Shown: piece by piece, positions 6,692-15,819 of the stretch
How positions within the stretch are numbered: position 1 is the stretch's first letter
Layout of the letters: every line of letters begins with the position of its first letter
Source of the DNA: CAUZFZ01 sp964431285
Lineage (GTDB): Bacteria; Planctomycetota; Planctomycetia; Planctomycetales; Planctomycetaceae
DNA: 16,476 nt
Assembly (NCBI GenBank): GCA_964431285.1
Contig: CAYSJO010000232.1
Span: 1-16,476, forward strand
Direction of reading: 5' to 3'
The notes under the pieces: generated by a model
Databases searched by the model: none
What the model saw: the letters and a program-made list of their open reading frames with translations, nothing else
What the model was told of the DNA's origin: nothing
Translations under genes and position numbers: made by a program

Positions 6692-7948
6692 ATGTCGTCT
6701 GCACAACTCTCACGGCGCACATTCCTCCGGGCGTCTGGAGTCACACTCGGGCTGCCATTGCTGCAATGCATGGCGGACACGGCTCCGAAGCGCAGTGCTC
6801 GACGCATGGTGGCGATTTGCGCTCCCCTCGGAATTCACACGCCGTACTTCTTTCCGCAGACAGCCGGCAAAGATTACGAAGTCACTCCCTACCTGGAACC
6901 TCTGCAGTCTGTCCGCGAGAAGTTCAGCGTCGTGTCCGGATTGATGCATCCGATGGTCGATGGCGGGCACTCAGCGGAAAAGAGTTTCCTTACGGGCGCC
7001 GCCCATCCGTCACAGCCAAGTTTTCGTAACACGATCTCCGTAGACCAGTTCGCCGCCGAGCGGATCGGCCACGAAACCCGATTCCCCTTTCTGACACTCT
7101 CGGCGGACGGCCGCGGTATTTCCTACACACGGTCTGGCGTCCAGATTCCTGCCGAGTCGCGATCGTCACGGGTCTTTAATCGACTCTTTCTGGAAGGCAC
7201 TAAAGAGCAGAAAACCGACCAGATACGTCGTATCCGGGACGGTCAGAGCATTCTGGATCTCGTCGGCAGCCAGTTGAATTCAATCCAGTGCAAGACCAGC
7301 CGGGCGGATCACCAGACGCTGGACCTGTACGCCACGAGTGTCCGCGAACTCGAACAGCGACTGGTCCTCGCGGAAGACTGGGCAAAGCGCCCCAAGCCAG
7401 TCATTGATCAGAAGCCACCGACTGATATCGAGGACCGGGCCAACTTCACGGGGCGCATGCAATTAATTTTGGAACTGATGTTCCTGGCACTGCAAACCGA
7501 CTCGACCCGTCTCATCACGTTGAAGGGACCGGGCGGAAGCGAAGTGGTGAATCTGAAGGGTGTCGATGACGGCTGGCACAATCTCAGCCACCACGGAAAA
7601 GACCCGGCGAAGATCGGGCAGCTGGCAATCATCGAGAAGGAAGAGATGCGACTGTTTGGTGAGTTCCTGCAGAAGCTGGATGGAGTCCGTGAAGGCGATT
7701 CCACATTGCTCGACCAGACGGCGATTCTCATGGGATCGAATCTCGGCAACGCCTCCAGCCACAACAACACAAACCTGCCCATCGTCACAGCCGGAGGACA
7801 CTTCCGACACGGACAGCATCTTGCCTTCGGACAGGACCGGACACCGCCGCTGGCGAATCTGCTGGTGTCATATCTCCAGCATCTTGAGCTGGAAGTCGAT
7901 CGATTCTCCACCGGGACCGGCGAGCTGCCCGGCTTGCAGCTCACTTAG
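6692..7948 (+). CDS. DUF1552 family protein, Tat-exported
   Basis: A complete 418-residue DUF1552 protein. The N-terminus has a twin-arginine signal, SRRTFLRASG (R8-R9), followed by a hydrophobic stretch. Recognisable family features are the VSGLMHP segment, HSAEKSFLTGA, RNTISVDQFAAERIG, LTLSADGRGISYTRSG, a mid-protein Asp-Ser-Thr-Arg segment, and the C-terminal LMGSNLGNASSHNNTNLPI. DUF1552 proteins are abundant in planctomycetes and have no established biochemical role. They commonly follow a DUF1592 gene, as here (16 bases after its stop), suggesting a two-component periplasmic unit. The ATG at 6692 has AGGA about 9 bases ahead. The gene is intact although its upstream partner is broken. 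Its 3' end converges on the sulfatase gene with only 16 bases between. Confidence 0.92.
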   Translation: MSSAQLSRRTFLRASGVTLGLPLLQCMADTAPKRSARRMVAICAPLGIHTPYFFPQTAGKDYEVTPYLEPLQSVREKFSVVSGLMHPMVDGGHSAEKSFLTGAAHPSQPSFRNTISVDQFAAERIGHETRFPFLTLSADGRGISYTRSGVQIPAESRSSRVFNRLFLEGTKEQKTDQIRRIRDGQSILDLVGSQLNSIQCKTSRADHQTLDLYATSVRELEQRLVLAEDWAKRPKPVIDQKPPTDIEDRANFTGRMQLILELMFLALQTDSTRLITLKGPGGSEVVNLKGVDDGWHNLSHHGKDPAKIGQLAIIEKEEMRLFGEFLQKLDGVREGDSTLLDQTAILMGSNLGNASSHNNTNLPIVTAGGHFRHGQHLAFGQDRTPPLANLLVSYLQHLELEVDRFSTGTGELPGLQLT

Positions 7949-7964
7949 ATGTTGCGATAGCCGA

Positions 7965-9875
7965 TCACTCCTCGCGTCGTTCCACAATCGGCGAGGAGAA
8001 CTCCGTCGCGGTCCCTTTGGCGTAGAGCCCGATGTAACGAATGGACTTCAGGGTCTCGGGCAGGGCAAACTCCATCGATGCACCGTTGGTGGTTGCTGTC
8101 CCGGTTCGTTCTTCGACATCCAGTCGGACTTCGACTGTGAACGTGTCAGTCGGTCGCAGGCTGATCTTCTTCGCAGCAGCGCTGCCGACGTTGCCCCAGC
8201 CGCCCTGAAACGCGACATGTTCGCTCAGACCAATCGCTGTACCAATCTTAAAGCTGGCGGCGTTGGTAGCGTCGGCCGCGATGACGACCGCACCATTCCT
8301 GGTCGTTTGCTGCCGGTCTTCGACCGCACTTCGATACTTAAGTCGAATCGTTGCCTGGCCGGTGATCGCCTTGTCGAGTTTCTGAAACGCCAGTCCCTCT
8401 CCAACAGGATCCAATATGTAGCCAAAGTCTGTTGCTCGAACGTTCGTGCCAAGCACGCTGTCGAAGTCCCCCGTCAGATCCTTGCCTGGTTTCGGTTCGG
8501 ACGTCTTCTTTCCACCTCGCCGTGAACGGTCGGATTTGTCCTGCTTCCACCAGTCGGGACCTTCCTTCAGTACGGCTGCATCATGTGCAATTAAGCGTTT
8601 CTTTAACTCAGCGAATCGGTCGGGATGTGACTCGGCAAGGTTCTCTTCTTCCTGCCAGTCCTGGACGATGTTGTAGAGTTCGAACGACGTCAGATCATCG
8701 GATCCCACGATCTTCCAGTCGCCGATTCGCATGCCGACTCTGTACTGACTCGGTGCCAGGTGATTTCGCCAGTACAGGGGCTGTTGTCGCTCGATGGGTT
8801 TGTCCTGGAACAACGGCAACAGACTCGTTCCGTCAATTGTCCGGTCGTTGGGCAAAGGGATATCAACGATTTCACAAATGGTCGAAAAAATGTCGGAGCC
8901 GATCACCGGTTGAGCACTCACTGACCCGGCTTCGATCTGACCTGGCCAGCGAACAATGCCAGGCACGCGAATGCCGCCTTCATGCGTGTGCCGTTTGCGA
9001 CCGCGCAGACCGCCGGTTGATCCCCGAGTCCGCCCGCTCGTGCCATTGCCTTCCGGACCATTGTCGGACGTGAAGAACACACACGTGTTGTCGCGATAGC
9101 CCATTTCGTCGACGGCGGACATCAGTTTTCCAAAGGCGTCATCCAGTTGAGTGACATTGCCATGGTGCTGACGCAGTCCCTCGTCTTCGATGTCGGCGTA
9201 ATGCTGCATGTATTTCGGCGCAGATTCGATGGGTAAGTGTGGCTCGTGAGTCCACACGGTGATGAAGAACGGAGTATCCGACTTCTCTCGGGATTTCAGC
9301 CAGGCGATCGCTTCATTAGCGGCAATCACAGCACTGGGGCCTTCCATCTTCCCGACGGCCTCGCGATTACGGACATAATTCGTGGGATTCATGTGATTGG
9401 GAGCTGCATTGTTCTGAGTCGCCAGCCAGTGATCGTAACCGTGGTCATCCGGCTGTGGCTGCTCCGTCGAATTGAATTTCCCGTTCAGGTGCCACTTACC
9501 CGCGTGACAGGTCTCGTAGTCTCGTTGTTTCAGCAGTGTGGCGATGGTGATTTCACTTGTACGGAGGTGGTACATGCTACCACTGGGTATCCATCGCCAC
9601 ACTCCGTTTCGATAAGGAGTCCGCCCCGTCAGGATTGCGGACCGTGATGGAGAACAGACCGAACAGCCCGCATAGCATTGCGTCAATCGGAGCCCTTCGG
9701 ACGCGAATCGATCCAGATTTGGCGACTTGATGACGGGGTGCCCATAGCATGCCAGGTCGCCCCAGCCCTGGTCATCCGTGAGAAAAACGATGAAGTTGGG
9801 CGTGGATGCCGCGCGGGCTGATGACGCCAGAAGTAGAAACAGCAGAGGCAGCACAGCACATCGAGAACGTAGCAT
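7965..9875 (-). CDS. secreted type I sulfatase with an extra C-terminal domain
   Basis: A 636-residue formylglycine-dependent sulfatase. After a signal peptide (1-22, ending SSARA) come the metal-binding D34-D35, the sulfatase signature C74-S-P-S-R78 (Cys74 is the residue oxidised to formylglycine), K127 and H129 in GKWHL, H210 in THEPH, and the DNG motif at 271-273. The sulfatase domain ends near residue 435. After a basic, Lys/Arg-rich linker (about 440-465), a further ~165 residues (471-636) look like a beta-sandwich, perhaps carbohydrate-binding. The substrate is presumably a sulfated polysaccharide or glycan ester. I chose the ATG at 9875 because it starts the signal peptide and has AAGGA seven bases upstream. 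An ATG at 9932 overlaps the previous stop (ATGA) but would put 19 polar residues before the signal. No activating FGly enzyme gene is in the window. Confidence 0.93.
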   Translation of the reverse strand: MLRSRCAVLPLLFLLLASSARAASTPNFIVFLTDDQGWGDLACYGHPVIKSPNLDRFASEGLRLTQCYAGCSVCSPSRSAILTGRTPYRNGVWRWIPSGSMYHLRTSEITIATLLKQRDYETCHAGKWHLNGKFNSTEQPQPDDHGYDHWLATQNNAAPNHMNPTNYVRNREAVGKMEGPSAVIAANEAIAWLKSREKSDTPFFITVWTHEPHLPIESAPKYMQHYADIEDEGLRQHHGNVTQLDDAFGKLMSAVDEMGYRDNTCVFFTSDNGPEGNGTSGRTRGSTGGLRGRKRHTHEGGIRVPGIVRWPGQIEAGSVSAQPVIGSDIFSTICEIVDIPLPNDRTIDGTSLLPLFQDKPIERQQPLYWRNHLAPSQYRVGMRIGDWKIVGSDDLTSFELYNIVQDWQEEENLAESHPDRFAELKKRLIAHDAAVLKEGPDWWKQDKSDRSRRGGKKTSEPKPGKDLTGDFDSVLGTNVRATDFGYILDPVGEGLAFQKLDKAITGQATIRLKYRSAVEDRQQTTRNGAVVIAADATNAASFKIGTAIGLSEHVAFQGGWGNVGSAAAKKISLRPTDTFTVEVRLDVEERTGTATTNGASMEFALPETLKSIRYIGLYAKGTATEFSSPIVERREE

Positions 9876-9882
9876 GTGGGAA

Positions 9883-9887
9883 TCCTT
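9883..9887 (-). promoter_or_regulatory. Shine-Dalgarno deciding the sulfatase start
   Basis: AAGGA on the reverse strand sits seven bases before the ATG at 9875, which opens directly into the signal peptide. This favours 9875 over the overlapping ATG at 9932. Confidence 0.6.
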
Positions 9888-9928
9888 GTGGAAACAGCGT
9901 GCCGGCTCGCGATGCCAAAGCGGCCTGG

Positions 9929-12900
9929 TCATTTTGGCGTGACGGGCAGTTCGAGTTTAATCGGCGCGTGGCCGTGCCAGTCGGCCGTTTCCGGCATGTG
10001 GCGCATCGCGAATGATGTCTGGATCGGGTAGTTGCAAACGCAGCCAGCCGAGAAGCAGGGGACGTTCAACAGCCCGTCCGCGGCCACCAGACTGTTGCTG
10101 CAACCCGAGCGGAGACTCCGCAGATTGAATTGCTTCCCGCTCTTCACGTCGACGTATGCGGCGCAGTTTGAGCGAAGGAACAGCAGGTTCATGTTGCCCA
10201 CCGCGTAGTTGCAGCCGCCTCGCCGGAACAGTGCAGAGCCATTGAGCAGCTTGCCCGTCTTGGTTTCATACGTGTGACCCGTCTGACTGATGAAGGTGTC
10301 CGGGCCAAGGATCAGCGGCTGATTCCCTCTCCGGGGCGCCTGCCACACATCCTCGCCAGTCGACGCGTTGACTGCGTAAGTGAATTCACCTTTCCCTGCG
10401 ATGATTAGGTCATGGTCACTGGAACACTCCAGCCAGTCATCGCGCGTGCGCAGGCTCATGAAATGCAGCGTGTCCATGACGGCTGGCTGCTGCGTCGAAA
10501 CCTTCTTCCACACCTCGGTTCCAGTTCGAGCGTCAAGGGCGATGAGGGTGGACGGCAGTTTGCCAACTTCGATACCGCGTCGTTTCATCGCTCCAATCTG
10601 TTCTGGCGAATGCGAGTCGATGCAGAAAACCTTGCCCTGGGCGATTGCAAGCGACGCGGTGTTGTACCGATGCTCTGCCTGGCGGCTCCATAACTGTCTT
10701 CCAGACGCGCGGTCGAGGGACACAATCAACTCGCTGTTCCAGCGGCCCTTAGGGATGGAGTTCTCCTTGTTGAATCGTACTCCGATAACAACAACAGCTC
10801 CGTCCACTCGCACGTCTGTCACACTGACGGGCACGTCGTCCGACCGCCCTACATCCAGCGCGAACGTATTGACTGTCTTGCCACTGGCGGAATCCAGCAC
10901 GAGGCAGTTGCGCTCATCGCCAACGTAGACCGCTTCCGGCATCGATACATATCGAGCTGAGCCTCCCACTTTCCGCGTCCACAGGAGGCGTCCCGTGTAT
11001 GCATCCACCGCGTGCAATGTGCTGGTAGCAATCTGCAACGCAAACATTCGCCCGCCAGCGCCCTGAGGTTTGACTCCGTGGCCATAGTCCTTGCGTTTGT
11101 AGAAACCGTGGTCCGGACCGTCTCCGTACCAGAGAACACCCAGGGGCGCTTTCACAAGCTCGTCGCGTGAGAAGAATGAGCGTGAGGCATCTCCTGTTTC
11201 GTGAGACCAGATGGCACTTCCTTTGAGTGGGCCTTCTCGCTTGAGCATGACCAGATCATCGGTCGTGGCTGTCTTAACACCGGACAGAACACCGGGCGAA
11301 GCATGTTGCAGCACGCTGGCTTGCTGGCCTTTCGGTCTCACGATGCAGGCTGTGCCACCGTACGGACGCAGGACTTCGAACACCCGTTTGACCCGTTCGT
11401 CCGAGTCCAGCTTCATACTTGCATTAGCCGACACAATCATCAGGCTGGCCAGATAAGGCGGCAGATCGACCGTGTTTGGGTCGCCGGTAACAAACTGCAA
11501 TCGGTTGGAAAATGTGCCGTTCGTGATCAACCGCTCTCGGAGTTCATTCACTCGATCGGAGTCATCATCGACGGCGATGACGCGAAGTTGCGATCGCAGC
11601 AGCAGTTCTTCAATCAGTCGTTCCTGATCGAGACCAAGTACGACCGAGTAGCCATCCGTCGCTCCAGATTCGGCAAGAACTGACTGCGCAAGATCACCTG
11701 CATCGGTCTGTTGCGGGGCAATGGGCTCTGGCGCGAGACGGTGCGCCAGTGGTGTGGAGATCGATTTACCGAAGCAATGCAACGTGCCATTCAGGGTCGA
11801 GACGATTAGTCGGCCGGATGCAGCGATAAAACTGCCGGGCACGTCTGGTAATTCGTGAGTCCAGACCACGGTCGCCGTCTTACCATCGCCATCTGGTGGA
11901 TCGATGGCTAACAGCGTTTTCCCACAGTGCGAATAAACCCGGCCGCCGGCCATGATCACACTGTTTGTCGTCAGTTTTTTTCCGGCGAATGGAGTTGCCA
12001 GTTTCCACTTCAGAGGGGCGTCCCATCGAGCTGGCTTCAGGTCGCGACCATTCTGTTGCTTTTCGTAGCGAGTGACCTGGGAGTTGCTCAGGTCGTAAGC
12101 GTAGACCGTCCCATATTCGACTCCGTACGCGATTCCCTCTGAGATGGCTGAGCGATAGTCGCAGCCGGAAATGAACTTGTACGGAAGCAGCGGAGCTTCG
12201 AAGAGATCCCAGTCCCAGCTCCAGCCCTTCGGAGCTTTATCGCCAGCCTGAGCCCACAGACTGGCAATCTCGCGGCCGTCTTTCATGCTGACGACGCCCG
12301 TCGCCCCAACCAGGGCCATGTCGCCACTGATAGACACTCGGCTGTCACCGTTGCGATAACCCTGCACAAAGTACTTCAGTTTGCCCGTCTTGCGGTCGAG
12401 TCGAGCCGGCATCGAGCGTCCATTGGGAACAACAACCATGTCTTCAGAAAGAAGAAGGTGACCCTGCGGAGAAATACCACCTTCATGTGAGTAGTTGTGG
12501 TCAATCCGCAGGTTCTCAATCGCGTGGCTGTCGCCGTTGGTCCAGATGACATCACCCGTTCTGGCATCGGCAGCCCGCACGAAGACGCCCATTGTTGGCC
12601 AGCTGCCCGCGCCAAAGTAAACGACTCCGTCATCACCCACCGGGCCACCGCGAACAGGCCAGAATGAAATCAATCGCCCGTTACCAAGGTGGCGTCGTTG
12701 CCCTCGATCTTCCGGCGCCCCCGACAGCTTCCACAGTAGCTTTCCCGAATTTGCTTCCAGGCAGTACAGAAACCCGTCGTCGGACCCAAAGTAAACACGG
12801 CCGTAAGCAACAGCCGGTGCAAGCCGAACGGGACCATCCGAGTAGAAACGCCAGTTCTCGCGACCTGTTTCCAGAATGAAAGCCGCAAGACTGCCGTCCA

Positions 12901-13168
12901 CCATCGAGCCAACGAACAGTCGCCCGCCGACAGCGACCGGTTCGTACGTCGCGTCAAAGTGCAGGCGCGACTCGTTGGGCCACGCAGGTTTCGGTCCGTC
13001 CAGTTCCCTCGACCACTGCAGCTTGAGTTCTACAGATAGATTCTCGGGCGATGTGCCATTCCGCTTCAGCCCATGCCGCCACATGGGCCAGTCGGCAGCT
13101 TGTGACGTATCGACGCTGGCTGCGGCTACAAGTGCCAATGCCGTCGAGACAATTCGCGTGCTGAGCAT
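9929..13168 (-). CDS. large exported beta-propeller protein with an internal methyltransferase-like Rossmann domain
   Basis: A 1079-residue protein. Residues 1-24 are a signal peptide (cleavage likely after SQA), so it is exported. Residues about 25-470 and 650-1060 are two PQQ/BamB-type propellers with repeated TG(K/R)xxW blades (ETGRENWRF, SGKLLWKL, RTGDVIWT, YTGRLLWTR, SGRQLWSR, TGTEVWKK, TGEDVWQ). Between them, about 490-645, lies a class I methyltransferase-like fold: VVLGLDQERLIEELL, then VIAVDDD (acidic end of beta-2), FVTGDP, and a later VFEVLRPYGGTACIV. The glycine-rich SAM loop is degenerate (LGLDQ), so binding and catalysis are doubtful. The C-terminus carries paired cysteines (SGCSNS, CFSAGCVC) that may form disulfides. 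The same architecture occurs in other planctomycetes, as far as I recall. It ends just before the sulfatase gene and is probably in one operon with it. Pyrroloquinoline quinone binding cannot be judged from sequence alone. Confidence 0.87.
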   Translation of the reverse strand: MLSTRIVSTALALVAAASVDTSQAADWPMWRHGLKRNGTSPENLSVELKLQWSRELDGPKPAWPNESRLHFDATYEPVAVGGRLFVGSMVDGSLAAFILETGRENWRFYSDGPVRLAPAVAYGRVYFGSDDGFLYCLEANSGKLLWKLSGAPEDRGQRRHLGNGRLISFWPVRGGPVGDDGVVYFGAGSWPTMGVFVRAADARTGDVIWTNGDSHAIENLRIDHNYSHEGGISPQGHLLLSEDMVVVPNGRSMPARLDRKTGKLKYFVQGYRNGDSRVSISGDMALVGATGVVSMKDGREIASLWAQAGDKAPKGWSWDWDLFEAPLLPYKFISGCDYRSAISEGIAYGVEYGTVYAYDLSNSQVTRYEKQQNGRDLKPARWDAPLKWKLATPFAGKKLTTNSVIMAGGRVYSHCGKTLLAIDPPDGDGKTATVVWTHELPDVPGSFIAASGRLIVSTLNGTLHCFGKSISTPLAHRLAPEPIAPQQTDAGDLAQSVLAESGATDGYSVVLGLDQERLIEELLLRSQLRVIAVDDDSDRVNELRERLITNGTFSNRLQFVTGDPNTVDLPPYLASLMIVSANASMKLDSDERVKRVFEVLRPYGGTACIVRPKGQQASVLQHASPGVLSGVKTATTDDLVMLKREGPLKGSAIWSHETGDASRSFFSRDELVKAPLGVLWYGDGPDHGFYKRKDYGHGVKPQGAGGRMFALQIATSTLHAVDAYTGRLLWTRKVGGSARYVSMPEAVYVGDERNCLVLDSASGKTVNTFALDVGRSDDVPVSVTDVRVDGAVVVIGVRFNKENSIPKGRWNSELIVSLDRASGRQLWSRQAEHRYNTASLAIAQGKVFCIDSHSPEQIGAMKRRGIEVGKLPSTLIALDARTGTEVWKKVSTQQPAVMDTLHFMSLRTRDDWLECSSDHDLIIAGKGEFTYAVNASTGEDVWQAPRRGNQPLILGPDTFISQTGHTYETKTGKLLNGSALFRRGGCNYAVGNMNLLFLRSNCAAYVDVKSGKQFNLRSLRSGCSNSLVAADGLLNVPCFSAGCVCNYPIQTSFAMRHMPETADWHGHAPIKLELPVTPK

Positions 13169-13242
13169 GAGGGCATTCCGTCGTTAGATTCAGAAGGACA
13201 GTGATCTGCAACTCGTGTCACACGGATGCCATTGGCGCGAGT

Positions 13243-14154
13243 CTACTTTGTTGCCAACGCCGCAACGTTCTTGCGCACTTTGGCAGATTGATCCGCGTCG
13301 AGATAATCCCAGCACGCCAGTCCGTTCCCGACGAGTTCGTACTCGTTAAATTCCCAGACCACTTTGCGATCTTTGTTGAGTTCAAACACCTGTGGGCTAT
13401 CGGGACCAGCGTGGCAGTTGCCGATCAGCAAGTGCCCGTTCGGGAGTTCCTTCAAACAGGCTGTCCATTTGAGCGTGATGTCCGTCTCCGGCACGCTGGT
13501 CTTTATCTCCCATACGATCTTCTTCTCGGGTGAAACTTCGACGACCGAATTGCCTGACCCAGAGCAAATCAATGTGTTGCCATTCTTCAGCCGGATCGCT
13601 CCATACACGCGTGTCTTTAACTCGTACTCCCAGACAATCTCGCCTTTGGGATTATATTCAGTAACTGTGCCGGGACGTTCGGCGCAGACGAGATAGTTGC
13701 CGTTGTCGAGAACCTCTGCTTGCCGCGTGCTGCCGCGCCCATCTTTGCCAAGTGGCGTTTCGCTGACGAGTTGACCGGCCTTGTCCACGACAATGATCCG
13801 ACCGGTACCGGACTCCGCGATCATGGTGTTTCCATCGGCCAGTCTGGTAAATGCATGCACGTTCGAGCTCTTGTAGCTCCAGACGACTGTGCCATCGAGT
13901 TTCATCTCCTTGACTGTGTTCCAGTCGTCATGGAACAGAATGTTGCCGTTGTCGAGCATCTGCACTTCGTGATGTCCGGCATGACCTCGCGTGCCGCCCA
14001 GAGTCTTGAACTTCCAGAGAACCGTGCCGTCCCGTTCGCAAAGAGCAATGACGTTCTTTCCGTACGATGCGCTGACGAGCAACAGACTCTGCGCATGCAC
14101 GACTGATGCAAAGAACATTAAGACGAGCAGAGTGAGTGTGAAACGCAGTGTCAT
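13243..14154 (-). CDS. exported propeller protein with repeated NGN motifs
   Basis: A 303-residue protein with a signal peptide (1-21, ending VVHAQ) and at least five blade motifs of the form (D/N)GN/H followed by hydrophobic residues: MLDNGNILF (67-), RLADGNTMI (104-), VLDNGNYLV (148-), RLKNGNTLI (188-) and ELPNGHLLI (236-). Each is paired with a following VVW or IVWEY-type strand. The pattern resembles arylsulfotransferase-like and PQQ-like propellers, but the catalytic His set of arylsulfotransferases is not obvious, so no enzyme activity is proposed. It could be a binding or scaffold protein for the neighbouring sulfatase and propeller proteins. The start at 14154 has AGGA about 8 bases upstream. 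The gene follows DUF1552 by 177 bp and precedes the 1079-residue protein by 74 bp on the same strand. Confidence 0.85.
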   Translation of the reverse strand: MTLRFTLTLLVLMFFASVVHAQSLLLVSASYGKNVIALCERDGTVLWKFKTLGGTRGHAGHHEVQMLDNGNILFHDDWNTVKEMKLDGTVVWSYKSSNVHAFTRLADGNTMIAESGTGRIIVVDKAGQLVSETPLGKDGRGSTRQAEVLDNGNYLVCAERPGTVTEYNPKGEIVWEYELKTRVYGAIRLKNGNTLICSGSGNSVVEVSPEKKIVWEIKTSVPETDITLKWTACLKELPNGHLLIGNCHAGPDSPQVFELNKDRKVVWEFNEYELVGNGLACWDYLDADQSAKVRKNVAALATK

Positions 14155-14331
14155 AGGTGGTTCCTGATGGAGTTACGTCAGAGGCGAGGTGCGGTGAAGC
14201 CCCGTTTGTACCGACCTGACACCGGAATTTCACCGCTCGGAATGCGGATGTTCGGCACCAGGATTGCCACCCGGCCTGTTGGCGGGCCAGACGCGTGGAT
14301 GTTCGATGCAGTCCGGTGCGACAGCGTCGTG

Positions 14332-15732
14332 TCACAGTATCTCTGCAACTGTGCCGTCGTTGTCGGCGAACCTTTCTGTCTTGACACCGAGTCCCTGCAA
14401 CATCGTCACGAACAGGTTTGACAGTGGCTCGTCGATGTGTGTGGCCTTTTTCTGCCATGGCTCTGTTCTGCCGTCCCACGGTCCACCCTGGGCATTGGCT
14501 CCCACCTGGTTAAGGTATCGGCCATGCTTAAACCCCATGTTCTTTCCGCCGGTGAGTATCAGCGGGTAGTTGCGGGAAAGGTGAAAAGCACTGGAAGCCG
14601 AGCCGAAGAAAAGCAGCGTGTTGTCGAGCATGCTTCCTTCTCCTGCTGGTTCGGGAGTCTGCTTGAGTTTCGTGGCGAACCGGCCGTACTCCTCGTTCAG
14701 AAAACGGCAGTAGATCCCGAATCTCTTCCACCCGTCCGCGTTCTTTGTTTCGTGTGACAGCTGGTGGGACAGGTTGAAGCCGACTGCTCGCGCCAAATGA
14801 TCACTCTTCCCGACGCCGTTTTCCCGACCAATCTGGTACGTGGCCACACGCGTCGAATCGGTCTTGAAGGCCAGATAGATCAACTCGAACATTGTCTGCA
14901 GATAGAGACGTGGCTCATCGGGATTCAACTCAAGGTTGAGGTGGTCTGCTTTCACTGTTGGTAAGGGCGTATTGATCCAGCGCTTCGCCTTCGCAACCTT
15001 GATCTCTGCCTCACGCACAGAATCCAGATATTCGTCCAGGCTTTTCTGGTCCCGTGAGGAGAGTCTTTTCCGCAGTCGCCGGGCATCTGCAAGCAGATCG
15101 TCCAGCGCGCTCTTGCTCAGCGCCAATCGGCGAGCGGCATCTCCGTCGCTCTTCACGAACAGCTTGTCGAAGACTCGCTTCGGCCGATGTTCGGCGGGGA
15201 TCGCTCTGCCGCTTCGATTAAACGAAAGCGTGTGAGCACCGCGGGGCGTTCCCGTGCCTCCATCCGTCGACATCACCAATGACGAAAAGCGGGTCTGGTC
15301 TCCGACGTGTGCCGCATAGAACTGGTCCAGTGAAATTGTGTTTTTGTACGGCCCGTCATAGGCAGTTGCGGCGCCAGTCAGAAACTGATCAGCATTTGAA
15401 TGACCGTGAACGCTGCGCACTGCCGGGTGAGAAAAACCGGACAACACGGTCAGGTAGTTGCGTAGTGGTTCAAGCGGCTCAAAAACCTTCGTAAAGGTGA
15501 ATTCTGTCCCATTGCCCCGTGGGAACCAGGCCCAGTCCTTGTACGCCGGGTCTTCTGGGAGTGGCATAGGGACACCATCCGGGAAGTAGAAGCAGGCCAG
15601 GCGTCGGGGATCGGAGGATTCGGTCGCTCCGGCCGATGGCCTTGCGAACGTCTCGAACAGAGGCAGAGCCAGTCCCACACCAGCGCCACGAAGAAATCGA
15701 CGACGATCAAGTGAATTCAGTTTGAGGGTCAT
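14332..15732 (-). CDS. DUF1552 family protein, second copy, Tat-exported
   Basis: A complete 466-residue DUF1552 protein with a twin-arginine signal (LDRRRFLRGAGVG, R10-R12) and the family landmarks VLSGFSHP, HSNADQFLTGA, KNTISLDQFYAAHVG, a mid-protein LAFKTDSTRVATYQIG, and a C-terminal LLFFGSASSAFHLSRNYPLILTGG stretch read in pieces. It is clearly diverged from the first DUF1552 protein in the window, with roughly one third identity by eye over the N-terminal half, so the two are not a recent duplication. It lies 87 bp downstream of the second DUF1592-family gene in the standard order. The function of the family is not established. The ATG at 15732 has AGGA about 11 bases ahead, which is slightly long. 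Confidence 0.92.
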   Translation of the reverse strand: MTLKLNSLDRRRFLRGAGVGLALPLFETFARPSAGATESSDPRRLACFYFPDGVPMPLPEDPAYKDWAWFPRGNGTEFTFTKVFEPLEPLRNYLTVLSGFSHPAVRSVHGHSNADQFLTGAATAYDGPYKNTISLDQFYAAHVGDQTRFSSLVMSTDGGTGTPRGAHTLSFNRSGRAIPAEHRPKRVFDKLFVKSDGDAARRLALSKSALDDLLADARRLRKRLSSRDQKSLDEYLDSVREAEIKVAKAKRWINTPLPTVKADHLNLELNPDEPRLYLQTMFELIYLAFKTDSTRVATYQIGRENGVGKSDHLARAVGFNLSHQLSHETKNADGWKRFGIYCRFLNEEYGRFATKLKQTPEPAGEGSMLDNTLLFFGSASSAFHLSRNYPLILTGGKNMGFKHGRYLNQVGANAQGGPWDGRTEPWQKKATHIDEPLSNLFVTMLQGLGVKTERFADNDGTVAEIL

Positions 15733-15819
15733 GTCAGTATGTTTCCTATTGTCTGCAGGCTGGGTCTATGACCCGACGAACACGGAATGGAGCAGGCCGG
15801 GACGAGTCCTGCCCTGCTT

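Noticed and set aside
7560..8525. 321-codon forward open frame overlapping the DUF1552 end and the sulfatase end
   Set aside because: It lies across two well-supported genes in other frames, has low-complexity Ser/Arg/Cys-rich composition and no family resemblance.
8432..9073. 213-codon forward open frame opposite the sulfatase
   Set aside because: It is antisense to the sulfatase catalytic domain and rich in Arg, Cys and Ser, typical of a shadow frame.
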